From contig CAWBKF010000035.1 in the NCBI GenBank assembly GCA_963789275.1, positions 124,001 through 188,000 on the forward strand: 64,000 bases of DNA, given 5' to 3'. The DNA is from DAHUYF01 sp963789275. Lineage in GTDB: Bacteria; Pseudomonadota; Alphaproteobacteria; ATCC43930; CGMCC-115725. The first letter of the stretch is position 1, and each line of letters opens with the position of its first letter. The position numbers were made by a program, and so were the translations under genes. The notes under the pieces were generated by a model. The model did not search any database and had not been told where the DNA came from. It saw nothing but the letters and a program-made list of their open reading frames with translations. Positions 21,317 through 28,912 of this stretch are shown piece after piece.

Positions 21317-22468
21317 CCCGGCCATCAGCTTCATCAGCGTGGTCTTACCGGAGCCGTTGCCGCCGGTGATGAACACGATCTCGCCCGGCCGTGCAACGAA
21401 ATCGATCGGCCCGACGGTGAAGCCCTCGCTGCCGGGATTTTCCGAATAGGTGAAGGTCGCTCCTTCCAGCCGCAGCTCCGGCCGGACCGCCGGCGGGCGC
21501 GTATCCGCCTCGGCGGCAATGGCGGCCGGCGGCGCCGCCGCGCCGCTGAGCTGCTCGTCGAGGGCGAGCAGGCGCTCCATCGACGAGTTCGCGGTGGCGA
21601 GGGCCGGGATCGCCTGCACGATCATCGAGATCGGGCCGATGAGGAACAGGATCGCGGTGGTGATCTTCACCAGGTCGGCGGAGGCGACGGTGCTGAAGGC
21701 CGGCACGGCGAACACCACGGTCGCCAGCAGCAGGTAGAAGGTCGACTGGGCGAAGACGAACTCGCCGGCGGAGCTCCGCGCCGTCTCCTGTTTCAGGCCG
21801 GTGGCTTCCGCCGAAAGATGCTCGACAGTCTGGGCCAGCGCCGTGCCGCGCGCCCGGCTCATCTTCACTTCCTTGAAGCCGCTGAGCAGGTCGTCGAGCC
21901 CCTCGAACACTTCGGCATCCTGCTCCGCCGTCTGGCGCAGCCGCTGCCGCAGCTTCTCCGAGCGCCGCAGGAAGATCGATACCGCGAAGAACGCCGCCAT
22001 CGCCGTCAGCGCCAGCGCGGTCAACGAGAGATAGGCGACATATCCGGTCACGAACAGCAGCAGCAGGCACGCCTGCGCCGCCGCGACGAAGCTCGGCGCC
22101 AGGTTGGAGATCGCGACCGGCTCCTTGGCGATGGTGGTAAGGACGTCCGACGGCACCAGCCGCTCGATCCGCGCGAGCTCGGAATGCCGCACCTTCTCGA
22201 TGAGGCGCACACGGAGATCGTTGACGATGCGCTCGATCTCGCACATCGCTTGCGACATGACATAGCGCTGCGTGAGGATATAGACGGTCAAGCACAGGCA
22301 GAACATGATCAGCAGATGCAGATCTGGCCCATCCTGCCCGGCATGCTGAGCGGCCGAATTGATCGTGCTGAGGATGAGCGCATTGGTGCCGCCGGCAAGG
22401 CACATCATGAACGCCATGCGCGACGTCGGGATCGAATTCTCCTTGCGGAGGACCCGTAGAATCAGCAC
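20846..22468 (-). CDS. Cyclic-peptide-type ABC exporter (PvdE/SyrD family)
   Basis: A 540-residue fused transmembrane/ATPase half-transporter. The N-terminal half has about six hydrophobic segments (residues 15-300). The ATPase has Walker A ITGGNGSGKTT at about 365-373, signature LSTGQRKR at about 464 and Walker B PVVIFDEWAADQDP, followed by VICVTHDDRYFEVADH. The short signature and the FDEWAADQDP form are characteristic of the PvdE/SyrD cyclic-peptide exporters that move siderophores or lipopeptides to the periplasm. It converges on the NRPS with the two ends touching, so it most likely exports the NRPS product. First in-frame ATG at 22466-22468 used. Confidence 0.9.
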   Translation of the reverse strand: MLILRVLRKENSIPTSRMAFMMCLAGGTNALILSTINSAAQHAGQDGPDLHLLIMFCLCLTVYILTQRYVMSQAMCEIERIVNDLRVRLIEKVRHSELARIERLVPSDVLTTIAKEPVAISNLAPSFVAAAQACLLLLFVTGYVAYLSLTALALTAMAAFFAVSIFLRRSEKLRQRLRQTAEQDAEVFEGLDDLLSGFKEVKMSRARGTALAQTVEHLSAEATGLKQETARSSAGEFVFAQSTFYLLLATVVFAVPAFSTVASADLVKITTAILFLIGPISMIVQAIPALATANSSMERLLALDEQLSGAAAPPAAIAAEADTRPPAVRPELRLEGATFTYSENPGSEGFTVGPIDFVARPGEIVFITGGNGSGKTTLMKLMAGLYRPDSGRILLGGTPFLPATEAWIRDQISIIFSDFHLFRRLYGIGEQDPEKIAELLRYMQIDQKTAIRGDGFTNINLSTGQRKRLAMIVTLLEDKPVVIFDEWAADQDPAFRRKFYEEILPGLKAKGKVVICVTHDDRYFEVADHRFKMEFGRMVA

Positions 22469-22507
22469 GTCGATCGACCCCGAGGCATGCCGGTCACGGG
22501 CGGCATG

Positions 22508-22711
22508 CTATGACACCGATGAGGACGGCCGGCGATCCCGACGACGGCGCTCGGAGGTGCGCGTCAGCTGCAAGATCAGAATGACGATGACCGGGCTGAA
22601 CAGCAGCGAGAAGAAGAACGCCGCGAAGAAGCCCATCGAGCGGCGGGACCCGACCAGCCCGACGAGCAGGCAGGCGAGGAGATAGATGATGATAATGATG
22701 CTCGGTTCCAC
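22508..22711 (-). CDS. Small hydrophobic membrane protein, unknown
   Basis: 67 residues: hydrophobic segment 1 (IIIIIYLLACLLVGLVG), a short basic turn (SRRSMGF), hydrophobic segment 2 (AFFFSLLFSPVIVILILQL), then a basic tail (ERRRRDRR). The layout is that of a two-helix inner-membrane miniprotein with a loop resembling the 'GR..GFWGAFFLSLLLSPLIG' proteins found near phospholipase-like or PLDc_N proteins. It sits between the exporter and a DUF697-type gene in the same orientation, 39 bp both ways, so it is likely cotranscribed. Function unknown. Confidence 0.6.
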   Translation of the reverse strand: MEPSIIIIIYLLACLLVGLVGSRRSMGFFAAFFFSLLFSPVIVILILQLTRTSERRRRDRRPSSSVS

Positions 22712-22750
22712 GGCCGGCCGCCGCCCTTTGCCCGAGAACCGCCCGGCCGA

Positions 22751-23234
22751 TCAGGCCACGGCGGGCTTGGAGGGCGCCTTCTTCGTCTCGTTGCGCGCCT
22801 CGGCGAACTCCTTGGCGATCTCCTCTTTCTTCGCCTCAGTATCGAAGTCGAGCAGACTGCCGCCGCCGGCGAAATGCTGCGCGAACACCTTGCCGACGGC
22901 ATAGGTGGCCGCCGAGGCGAAGCCGGGCATGGCGGCGATCGCGACCACGGTGCCGACGATCGGTATCGCCTTCGCCATGGAGAGCAGGTAGCCGGAAGAG
23001 CCGACCGCCAACAGGTAAGGGAGGATGCTGCCGGCAAGGCCGCTGCTGACCGCCCGGACGCGGACATCGGGGAACTCGACGCTCGTAGACCTTGGCCAAG
23101 TCCTTGATCATCTTGACCTGGACCGCGGCAATCGCGCCGATGTCGACGAGGGGGATCGGAATGAGGCCGGCACCCGCAGACCAAGCGGAAGACCGCCGTA
23201 CGATGCTCATCGCCTCCGCCATACGCTCGTCCAT
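22751..23234 (-). pseudogene. DUF697/YcjF-type membrane protein with one +1 frameshift
   Basis: About 160 codons. The first part (GLIPIPLVDIGAIAAVQVKMIKDLAKVYE) is the hallmark helix of DUF697-type proteins. After an extra base at about 23079-23083 the remainder continues in another frame as EFPDVRVRA...GSSGYLLSMAKAIPIVGTVVAIAAMPGFASAATYAVGKVFAQHF, ending in a charged tail (EAKKEEIAKEFAEARNETKK). Both halves match the layout of the intact paralogue at 26408-27028, which makes the frameshift clear. It is divergent from the SPFH gene, so a membrane-microdomain role is possible. Either an assembly insertion or a recent inactivating mutation. Confidence 0.72.
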
Positions 23235-23452
23235 GGAGTTCCCCGTTTATGAGTGCAAGTCATTGACAAACTATCACAGGAGCCCAGGCGCGGCAACCGC
23301 ACCGGCCGGCGCCGGCGCGGCGCGTCCGAAGCCACGGACGCCGCGCCCGGAGCACCCGCCCCGCGCCGATTCGTGCGCCCCGTATCCAAAGCAGGGGCCA
23401 GGCCGTAGTATAAGTTGCGGAGCCAGTCGCGGATTTAGAGTGGGAGCGTTCG

Positions 23453-24640
23453 GTGAATAGCGTTTTCAGCCGCTTGTCCTCGCGCATCGGCGCGGCCTAT
23501 ATCGGAACGGTCGATTGGATCGATAAGCATCTGCTGTCGCTCGGTCTCGGCGGCCTGCTCTTGCTGCTGCTCATCGCCGCGCTCTCGCCCCGCATCTTCA
23601 TCACCATCCCCGCCGGCCACGAAGGCGCGCTGTTCAAGCGCTTCCAAGGCGGCACGGATGTCGAGCAGGCCTATGACGAGGGCTTCCACATCGTCTGGCC
23701 GTGGAACACCATGTACATCTATGACGTGCGCTTCCAGAACGAATCCTCGACCTTCGACGCGCACACGTCGGACGGCCTCAACCTCGTCGCCGATGTCGCC
23801 TTCCGCTTTCGCGTGACGCGGCGCAACGTGCCGCTGCTGCATAAATACATCGGTCCCGAATACATCCAGAAACTCATCCTGCCCAGCCTCGGCGCGCGCG
23901 TCCGCGAGGAGGTGTCGCGCCATACCCCGGAGGAGGTCTATTCCACGAAGCGCCTGGAGATCCAGCAGCGCATCCGTGACGGCATGCGCCGCGAGTTCGA
24001 GATGGATCCCGAGGCCGACACGCTGCTGCAGCGCGTCGAGTTCGTCGAACTCGACGAGATCTTCCTGCGCGACGTGGAGTTGCCGGCATCGCTGCAGAAA
24101 TCGATGATCGAGAAGAACCAGCAGATGCAGATGATGCTCGAATACGACTACCGCATCGAGCGCGAGAAGAAGGAGAGCGAGCGCAAGCGGATCGAGGCGG
24201 AGGGCATCCGCCAGTTCCAGGACATCGTCAAGGACGGCATCACCGACCGGTACCTGATGTGGAAAGGTGTCGACGCCACACTGCAGCTCGCGCAATCGCC
24301 CAACTCGAAGATCATTGTCATCGGCAACAGCAAAACGGGGCTGCCGATCCTGCTGGGCAACCTCGACAGCACGATAACGCCGCCTGCCGTCGAGTCGTCA
24401 TCGAACACGGAGAACAAGCCGTCGCTGACGCCGCTCGCCAACACGCCGGAGACCGCGGGCGCCAGCAGCAAGAAGACCGACTCGGTGAGCGCCGCGCCCG
24501 GCTTGCCGCTGCCGACGGATCTTAGCGGCGGCGACACGAAAACCACCCCGCAGATGGCGCTGCCGCCGACGGCGAACACGCCGGCGACCGACAGCGGCAC
24601 AAGCAAGCCGGCGACGAAAACGCCGACGGCCTCGAAATAG
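23453..24640 (+). CDS. SPFH/prohibitin-family membrane protein
   Basis: 395 residues: a single N-terminal transmembrane helix (LLSLGLGGLLLLLLIAALS, about 28-46), then an SPFH/band-7 domain (IPAGHEGALFKRF...YDEGFHIVWPW, FRFRVTRRNVPLLHKYIG). A long charged helix follows (about 215-270, KKESERKRIEAEGIRQFQ), typical of oligomerising prohibitin/HflK-like proteins, then a Pro/Thr/Ser-rich disordered tail. Such proteins form membrane scaffolds or regulate proteases. GTG start at 23453, preceded by GGAG. The stop codon TAG lies inside the target duplication of the adjacent insertion sequence, so the protein end is unaltered. Confidence 0.88.
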   Translation: MNSVFSRLSSRIGAAYIGTVDWIDKHLLSLGLGGLLLLLLIAALSPRIFITIPAGHEGALFKRFQGGTDVEQAYDEGFHIVWPWNTMYIYDVRFQNESSTFDAHTSDGLNLVADVAFRFRVTRRNVPLLHKYIGPEYIQKLILPSLGARVREEVSRHTPEEVYSTKRLEIQQRIRDGMRREFEMDPEADTLLQRVEFVELDEIFLRDVELPASLQKSMIEKNQQMQMMLEYDYRIEREKKESERKRIEAEGIRQFQDIVKDGITDRYLMWKGVDATLQLAQSPNSKIIVIGNSKTGLPILLGNLDSTITPPAVESSSNTENKPSLTPLANTPETAGASSKKTDSVSAAPGLPLPTDLSGGDTKTTPQMALPPTANTPATDSGTSKPATKTPTASK

Positions 24641-24653
24641 CCGTTGCGCCGTC
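24638..24653. repeat. Target-site duplication, left copy
   Basis: TAGCCGTTGCGCCGTC, identical to 26027-26042; it contains the TAG stop codon of the SPFH gene. The flanking A and T also match, so the exact boundary is ambiguous by one base on each side. Confidence 0.85.
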
Positions 24654-26026
24654 TGTCGCTGACAAGTCAAGTTGGCCGGTTTTCGTAACAAGTCAGTTGT
24701 CCGCTTCGTTCTTGCTTTGAGCCGGGGCATGCCCCGGCTCAAAGCGGCTCGCGTTGAAGCGTGTCACGCGGCCTGTGGTCGGCTGTGGCGGGCGTTGCCG
24801 TCTGGGTCGTAGCGACCGATGCAGCGCGGTCCGTAGAAGATAGCGATGGTGTGGTCGGCGTAGCGTCGGATCTGGACGGTCGCCTTGACGAAGTGTGCGC
24901 GCAGCGGACTGGGTTCGATCTGGAGGCGCAGCCGACCGAAGACGACGGTATTGTCGTTGCCGACGATACGGTCCTCCTGATGGCATAGGATTTCGGCGAG
25001 GTCGCTGCCGGTCCATGGCACGAAAGCGGTCCCCGGCTCGGCCGGCGCCGCGGCGAAGCGACGATTATGTGCCGGCAGGTAGACGTCGCTGAGGAACCGG
25101 TTCGCCGCCGCGATGGTGTCGATCCCGGCATCGGCGAGTTCCTTTACCAGGCGATCCTGCAGCGTCCCGAACATGCGCTCCGAGCGGCCCCTGGCTTCTG
25201 GCGAGTAAGCGGCGATATGGCGTATGCCGAGCTGGGCGAGCGCACGGCCGACCTGGGTTGGCGTGTCCTTGTCGACCTTGCCGCCGGCCTTGGGCGTGTA
25301 GAAGTAATGGCCGCCACGGTCGGTGTAGAAGGCACAGAACAGGCCGTGCCGGGCGATCACTTCATGTAGGCCGCGCAAACTCGAGGCCGTGCCCTCCTCC
25401 TCGACCAGAAAGCCCGAATAGATCTCGCTCGTCGCATCGTCCATCGTCACGATCAGATCGATCTGACGGCCAAGCGCCGGCAGCCACAGATGCCTCGAGC
25501 CGTCCTGGTGCAGCATCATGCCCGTCATCGGCCGGCGTGGCCGCTTCTTGCGGTGCGCCGACCGTTTCATCGCCGGCCGCACCAGGCCCGAGGCGTGCAG
25601 CACGCTCTTCGTCCAACCGTAGCTCGCCACCAGCCCGTGCCGCTCCTGCGCGCGCTCGTGGAAGTGCTTTACCGTCCAGCCCGCATAACGATCCCGGTAC
25701 AACGATACGATCCGCTCAACCTCATCCGCCGCGATCCGGTGCGGGCTCACCTTGCCAAGACGACGGTCCAACAGACCGGCCTCGCCCTCTGCTGCGTAGC
25801 GGCCACGAAGCCGCCGAAACGATCGCTCGCTCATCCCCAATGTCTCCGCCGCCTCAGAATAACTCAGCCGCCCCGAGCGGCTCCGATCGTAAACCTCTAA
25901 AAACCGCATCTCCCTTATCCCTTGCAGCACCTCTGCCCGGTTCATCAATCGCCCCCACTTTGGAGCGCTTCTTAAACCGGACAGATCACCTGCTACAAAG
26001 ACCGGACAGATAACGTGTTAGCGACA
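24654..26026. mobile_element. IS1202/ISNCY-like insertion sequence, 1.37 kb, apparently complete
   Basis: The element carries one transposase gene and imperfect terminal inverted repeats of about 50 bp. The left end reads TGTCGCTGACAAGT and the right end, read inward, TGTCGCTAACACGT. Both ends then have a CCGG block and a second GT-rich copy ending TGTCCG. It is flanked by direct repeats TAGCCGTTGCGCCGTC at 24638-24653 and 26027-26042; counting the ambiguous edge bases they extend to 18 bp. Long duplications of this size are known for the IS1202 family (ISTde1-like group) within the former ISNCY collection. The element separates the SPFH gene from the DUF2282 gene. Confidence 0.88.
24764..25948 (-). 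CDS. ISNCY/IS1202-type DDE transposase
   Basis: 394 residues: an N-terminal helix-turn-helix (YSEAAETLGMSERSFRRLRGRY), a linker (KRSAHRKKRPRRP), then an integrase-core-like catalytic domain. Acidic residues occur in order in MLHQDGSRHLWL, FYTDRGGHYF and SPEARGRSERMFGTLQDRL, matching a D-D-E triad, followed by a C-terminal beta domain. Full length with no stop or shift, so the element may be active. The ATG pair at 25943-25948 lies about 80 bp inside the right end. Confidence 0.9.
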   Translation of the reverse strand: MMNRAEVLQGIREMRFLEVYDRSRSGRLSYSEAAETLGMSERSFRRLRGRYAAEGEAGLLDRRLGKVSPHRIAADEVERIVSLYRDRYAGWTVKHFHERAQERHGLVASYGWTKSVLHASGLVRPAMKRSAHRKKRPRRPMTGMMLHQDGSRHLWLPALGRQIDLIVTMDDATSEIYSGFLVEEEGTASSLRGLHEVIARHGLFCAFYTDRGGHYFYTPKAGGKVDKDTPTQVGRALAQLGIRHIAAYSPEARGRSERMFGTLQDRLVKELADAGIDTIAAANRFLSDVYLPAHNRRFAAAPAEPGTAFVPWTGSDLAEILCHQEDRIVGNDNTVVFGRLRLQIEPSPLRAHFVKATVQIRRYADHTIAIFYGPRCIGRYDPDGNARHSRPQAA

Positions 26027-26042
26027 TAGCCGTTGCGCCGTC
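26027..26042. repeat. Target-site duplication, right copy
   Basis: Second copy of the 16-bp duplication, 59 bp upstream of the DUF2282 ATG. Removing the element restores a continuous SPFH - DUF2282 intergenic sequence of about 75 bp. Confidence 0.85.
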
Positions 26043-26100
26043 TACCCAGCGACGATCGGCTGGTGTATCGTCGCTTAGTTTCCTTGCATGGGGAGAAGCT

Positions 26101-26370
26101 ATGAAGCCTGCTCTGCTCGTCGCCTCGGCGGTCGCGGCGGCGGTTGCCGCATCTGCCGCGGCCATGGCCGGGCCCGCTCCCGACCCGATCTTCCAGGCGG
26201 AAAAATGCTACGGGGTAAACGCCGCCGGCAAGAACGACTGCGGCTCGCGAGGCGCGCATGGCTGTGCCGGCGAAGCGAAAATCGCCAAGGATCCGAACTC
26301 CTGGATTTACGTGCCGGTCGGCACCTGCACCAAGATCGAGGGCGGCAGCACGGCGCCGAAATCGAGTTGA
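26101..26370 (+). CDS. DUF2282 family small secreted peptide (bufferin / BufA-like), orphan
   Basis: 89 residues: a cleavable signal peptide (about 1-23, A/V-rich ending A-M-A) and a four-cysteine mature part with Cys36 (EKCYG), Cys47 (NDCGS), Cys55 (HGCAG) and Cys76 (GTCTK), plus the conserved DPNSWIYVPVGTC stretch. This is the DUF2282 pattern. Members are metal-stress RiPPs called bufferins whose cysteines are modified by a DUF692 (MNIO) enzyme with a DUF2063 partner. Neither partner is in this window, so this copy is an orphan here. It has GGGGAGAAGC just before the ATG. It lies downstream of a recent IS insertion, which may have changed its expression. Confidence 0.85.
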   Translation: MKPALLVASAVAAAVAASAAAMAGPAPDPIFQAEKCYGVNAAGKNDCGSRGAHGCAGEAKIAKDPNSWIYVPVGTCTKIEGGSTAPKSS

Positions 26371-26407
26371 TGCGCTGCGGCGCGGCCGGGCGAATGAGCG
26401 CGCTCAG

Positions 26408-27028
26408 ATGACGAAGACGCTTCCGAAGCTGCGCAATCCCACGCTCGACGACATCAAGCGCACCGCGACAGCGGTCGCGCCGCAATCGCGCGAGTCGCCG
26501 GCCAGCGCGCCGGAAACGACGCCTCAAGCGCAAGTACCGGCCACCGGACGAGCGCTGGCGATCGTCGAGGCACCGACCACCGAGGATGAGCAGCGCTTCA
26601 GGCGGGCGCACGAGGTTCTGGCGTATTACCGCAAATGGACGATCGCCGCCGCCGCGGCGCCGATCCCGCTGGCCGATGCGGCCCTGGTCTCGGGCGTGCA
26701 GCTGCGCATGATCTCGCGCCTGGCGAGGCTCTACGACGTGCCGTTCGAGCGCGTGCGCGTGGCGTCGCTGCTGTCCGCGGTGTTCGGCGGCTGGACCCCC
26801 TACACCCTCGCCACCGGCTTCGCCGGCGCGGCGGCGCGGATGGTCCCCGGCATCGGCACGCTGATCGGCGTCGCCACCTCGGTCGGCACCTCGACGCTGG
26901 CCACCGAGACGATCGGCAAGATATTCATCCGGCATTTCGAGGACGGCGGCACCTTCCTCGATTTCGAGCCCAAGAAATACCGCCAGGCGCCCGACAGTCC
27001 GAAAGCCACCGGAAGGCGTGGCCGGTGA
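26408..27028 (+). CDS. DUF697/YcjF-type membrane-associated protein
   Basis: 206 residues: a polar N-terminal 70 residues, then AHEVLAYYRKWTIAAAAAPIPLADAALVSGVQLRMISRLARLYDVPF, the conserved DUF697 helix. Gly/Ala-rich membrane segments (TGFAGAAARMVPGIGTLIGVATSVGTSTLATETIG) and a terminal FIRHFEDGGTFLDFEP follow. It is a clear paralogue of the frameshifted gene at 22751-23234, which ends HFAGGGSLLDFD. The start ATG at 26408 was chosen because upstream in-frame codons overlap the previous gene. DUF697 domains usually accompany dynamin/Era-like GTPases or membrane-stress proteins; function here unknown. Confidence 0.8.
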   Translation: MTKTLPKLRNPTLDDIKRTATAVAPQSRESPASAPETTPQAQVPATGRALAIVEAPTTEDEQRFRRAHEVLAYYRKWTIAAAAAPIPLADAALVSGVQLRMISRLARLYDVPFERVRVASLLSAVFGGWTPYTLATGFAGAAARMVPGIGTLIGVATSVGTSTLATETIGKIFIRHFEDGGTFLDFEPKKYRQAPDSPKATGRRGR

Positions 27029-27058
27029 GCCGCGCCTGGCCGCGACGCGGAGGCTAGC

Positions 27059-27721
27059 GTGCGGAACCGGACGGGCGCGATCGTGGTGATGGCCACCTTG
27101 AAAGGCGGCAGCGGCAAGAGCACCGCCGCCGCCTGCCTCGCTGCGCATTCCCAGCTCGGAGGCCTGCGCGCCGCCGTGATCGATGCCGACCCGCAAGCGA
27201 GCCTGCTGCATTGGCAGGGCCTCGGCGATCCGCCGCTGGATATCCCGATCATCGCCGACACCTCCGAGGCAGTGGCGCAGCGCGCGCGCGAACTGGCACG
27301 CGACGTAGAACTCGTGGTCATCGACACCGCGGGTTTCCGCAACCGGACGATGATCGAGGCGCTGTCGGTGGCGGATCTGGCGGTCATCCCGATCAAGGCC
27401 TCGCCGCTCGACATCGCCGCGGCGATCGAGACGGTGCGGCTGATCGAGGAGGTCAACGCCACGGAGGAGCGCCGCGCGCGACCGATGGCTTACCGCCTGC
27501 TCTTGACCCAGGTGACCGTGGGCAGCGCGGTCGCCCGGCACGTGCGCAACGAGCTGACACAGTCCGGCTATGCGCTGTTCGAGGCGGAACTCGCCAATCG
27601 CGTGGTCTACGCCGAGGCCAGCATCGTCGGCCGCATGCCGATCCATATCGACGCGCACAGCGCCGCAGCGCGCGACGGCGAGGCATTCGCGCGCGAGGTG
27701 CGTCACACGCTGGGTTACTGA
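27059..27721 (+). CDS. ParA/MinD-family ATPase (short, orphan)
   Basis: 220 residues with a deviant Walker A (KGGSGKST, 15-22), DADPQASLLHW as the A' motif, and a Walker-B-like VELVVIDTAGF, then the IPIKASPLDIAAAIETV segment typical of ParA/VirC1-like proteins. No ParB gene or obvious centromere repeats are visible nearby, so a role in positioning a membrane or cargo complex is as likely as DNA segregation. GTG start at 27059 overlaps no upstream gene and follows GGAGGC. Neighbours are the DUF697 protein (30 bp upstream) and a secreted unknown downstream. Confidence 0.88.
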   Translation: MRNRTGAIVVMATLKGGSGKSTAAACLAAHSQLGGLRAAVIDADPQASLLHWQGLGDPPLDIPIIADTSEAVAQRARELARDVELVVIDTAGFRNRTMIEALSVADLAVIPIKASPLDIAAAIETVRLIEEVNATEERRARPMAYRLLLTQVTVGSAVARHVRNELTQSGYALFEAELANRVVYAEASIVGRMPIHIDAHSAAARDGEAFAREVRHTLGY

Positions 27722-27752
27722 TCGGTCGCGGCGATATCGAGGCTGTCCGGAC

Positions 27753-28751
27753 ATGACATGGTCTGTGGTTCGGGTTCTGCTGGTGACAGGCCTGGCGCTG
27801 GCCGTCAGCCTGGCGGGCGCCGCCGCGGCGGTGCGCGTACCTAGCTGCGCCCAATTCATCGATTTCGGCTCCCGATGGGTCGGCATTGACGAGGAAGTGG
27901 CGGCGCGCGTGCTGGCGACGCCGCTCTACGAGCTGAGCGATGCCGACATCGACCTCATCACCAAGGGCCTGCAAACCTGTCTGGACACCGCCAGCACGCC
28001 GCAGGACAAGGCGCTGCTGACCGAGGATGTGAAGCACATCCCCTCGCTCAAAGCGGCGCGGGACCGCGTGCGCCGCGCCCTCAAGGATTACGCGGCGGCG
28101 AAGAAGAAAGCGCAGCCGAGGCTGGAGCAGATCGCGACGCGGCTCGACGGCTTGCCGACGACGCCGCGGAACCGGGGCGCGGTCGACGACGCCGAGGCGA
28201 CGGTATCGGCGATCTTTTTCGAGCTCGAGCAGAAGCGGATCAGGGCCCAGGTCAAGGAACCGCTGGCCGAGGATTACCCGCCCTATGGCACCGCCCTGTC
28301 GGCACTCGCCCGCAAGCACCAGGCCTATGGCGAACAGACGCAGACAGCGCTCATTTCCCAGGCGCAGGACGCTTTCGAGCGGCATCACCCGGAATTCGAC
28401 CGCCTCGATTTTCCCGCCGAGGTGCAGGACGCAACGATCATCCTCGATGACATCGACGCGGGAAAAGCGGTGCGCTGGCTGACACTCCGGCAATGGGCGG
28501 CGCTGGTGCTCGACAATGCCGAGAACAGCACGGTGACGATGGTGCAGCGCGAGCGCGCCGGCGACGCCTGGCGCTTCGCGATCGAGGTGGTGCGGCCGGG
28601 CTACGGCACCGCCGAGTTCGGTTTCCGCCAGGACGGGCGCGATCTCCTGCTGGCGCAGACCGGCGCCGATGGTCACCTGTACGACATCGATACACCAGAC
28701 AAGCGGCGCGACGCCAACGGCCTGTTGCTCGCCGTTGCAAAGCCGCAATAG
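27753..28751 (+). CDS. Secreted hypothetical protein
   Basis: 332 residues; I do not recognise the family. A signal peptide is present (VLLVTGLALAVSLAGAAAA, about 8-26), and the mature part starts with CAQFIDFGSRWVGIDEE. The middle is helical and charged (residues 110-200, rich in K/E/R/Q), and the C-terminal third (about 240-330) has alternating strands including AWRFAIEVVRPGYGTAEFGFRQDG. Two cysteines occur near the N-terminus (SCAQ and QTCLD). The ATG at 27753 was preferred over earlier in-frame codons because it begins the signal peptide. It follows the ParA-like gene by 31 bp and is probably cotranscribed. Confidence 0.7.
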   Translation: MTWSVVRVLLVTGLALAVSLAGAAAAVRVPSCAQFIDFGSRWVGIDEEVAARVLATPLYELSDADIDLITKGLQTCLDTASTPQDKALLTEDVKHIPSLKAARDRVRRALKDYAAAKKKAQPRLEQIATRLDGLPTTPRNRGAVDDAEATVSAIFFELEQKRIRAQVKEPLAEDYPPYGTALSALARKHQAYGEQTQTALISQAQDAFERHHPEFDRLDFPAEVQDATIILDDIDAGKAVRWLTLRQWAALVLDNAENSTVTMVQRERAGDAWRFAIEVVRPGYGTAEFGFRQDGRDLLLAQTGADGHLYDIDTPDKRRDANGLLLAVAKPQ

Positions 28752-28831
28752 CGGCCAATCGGTTGACGTAGCGCGGCCCGACACAACCATTCATTCGACG
28801 GCTTCGCGCTGCGGCCGGAGTGAGGTAGCAT

Positions 28832-28902
28832 GGCCAACCCGTTCGATCGCTCTGCGATCGAACCCTCTAGGGCCGACCGCGGAGCGGTCGGCCGGGTTGG
28901 CC
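28832..28902 (+). promoter_or_regulatory. Three-stem cloverleaf-like palindrome in the 5' leader of the diiron gene
   Basis: An outer 9-bp stem (GGCCAACCC at 28832-28840 with GGGTTGGCC at 28894-28902) encloses two perfect hairpins. One is TTCGATCGC-TCT-GCGATCGAA (28842-28862) and the other GGCCGACCGC-GGA-GCGGTCGGCC (28871-28893), separated by CCCTCTAG. The structure ends 10 bp before the ATG at 28913, leaving AGGAGG unpaired. It could be an RNA control element acting on the downstream gene, a REP-type mobile palindrome, or a protein-binding cruciform. The pairing is seen directly; the function is not. Confidence 0.6.
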
Positions 28903-28912
28903 AGGAGGGCTC

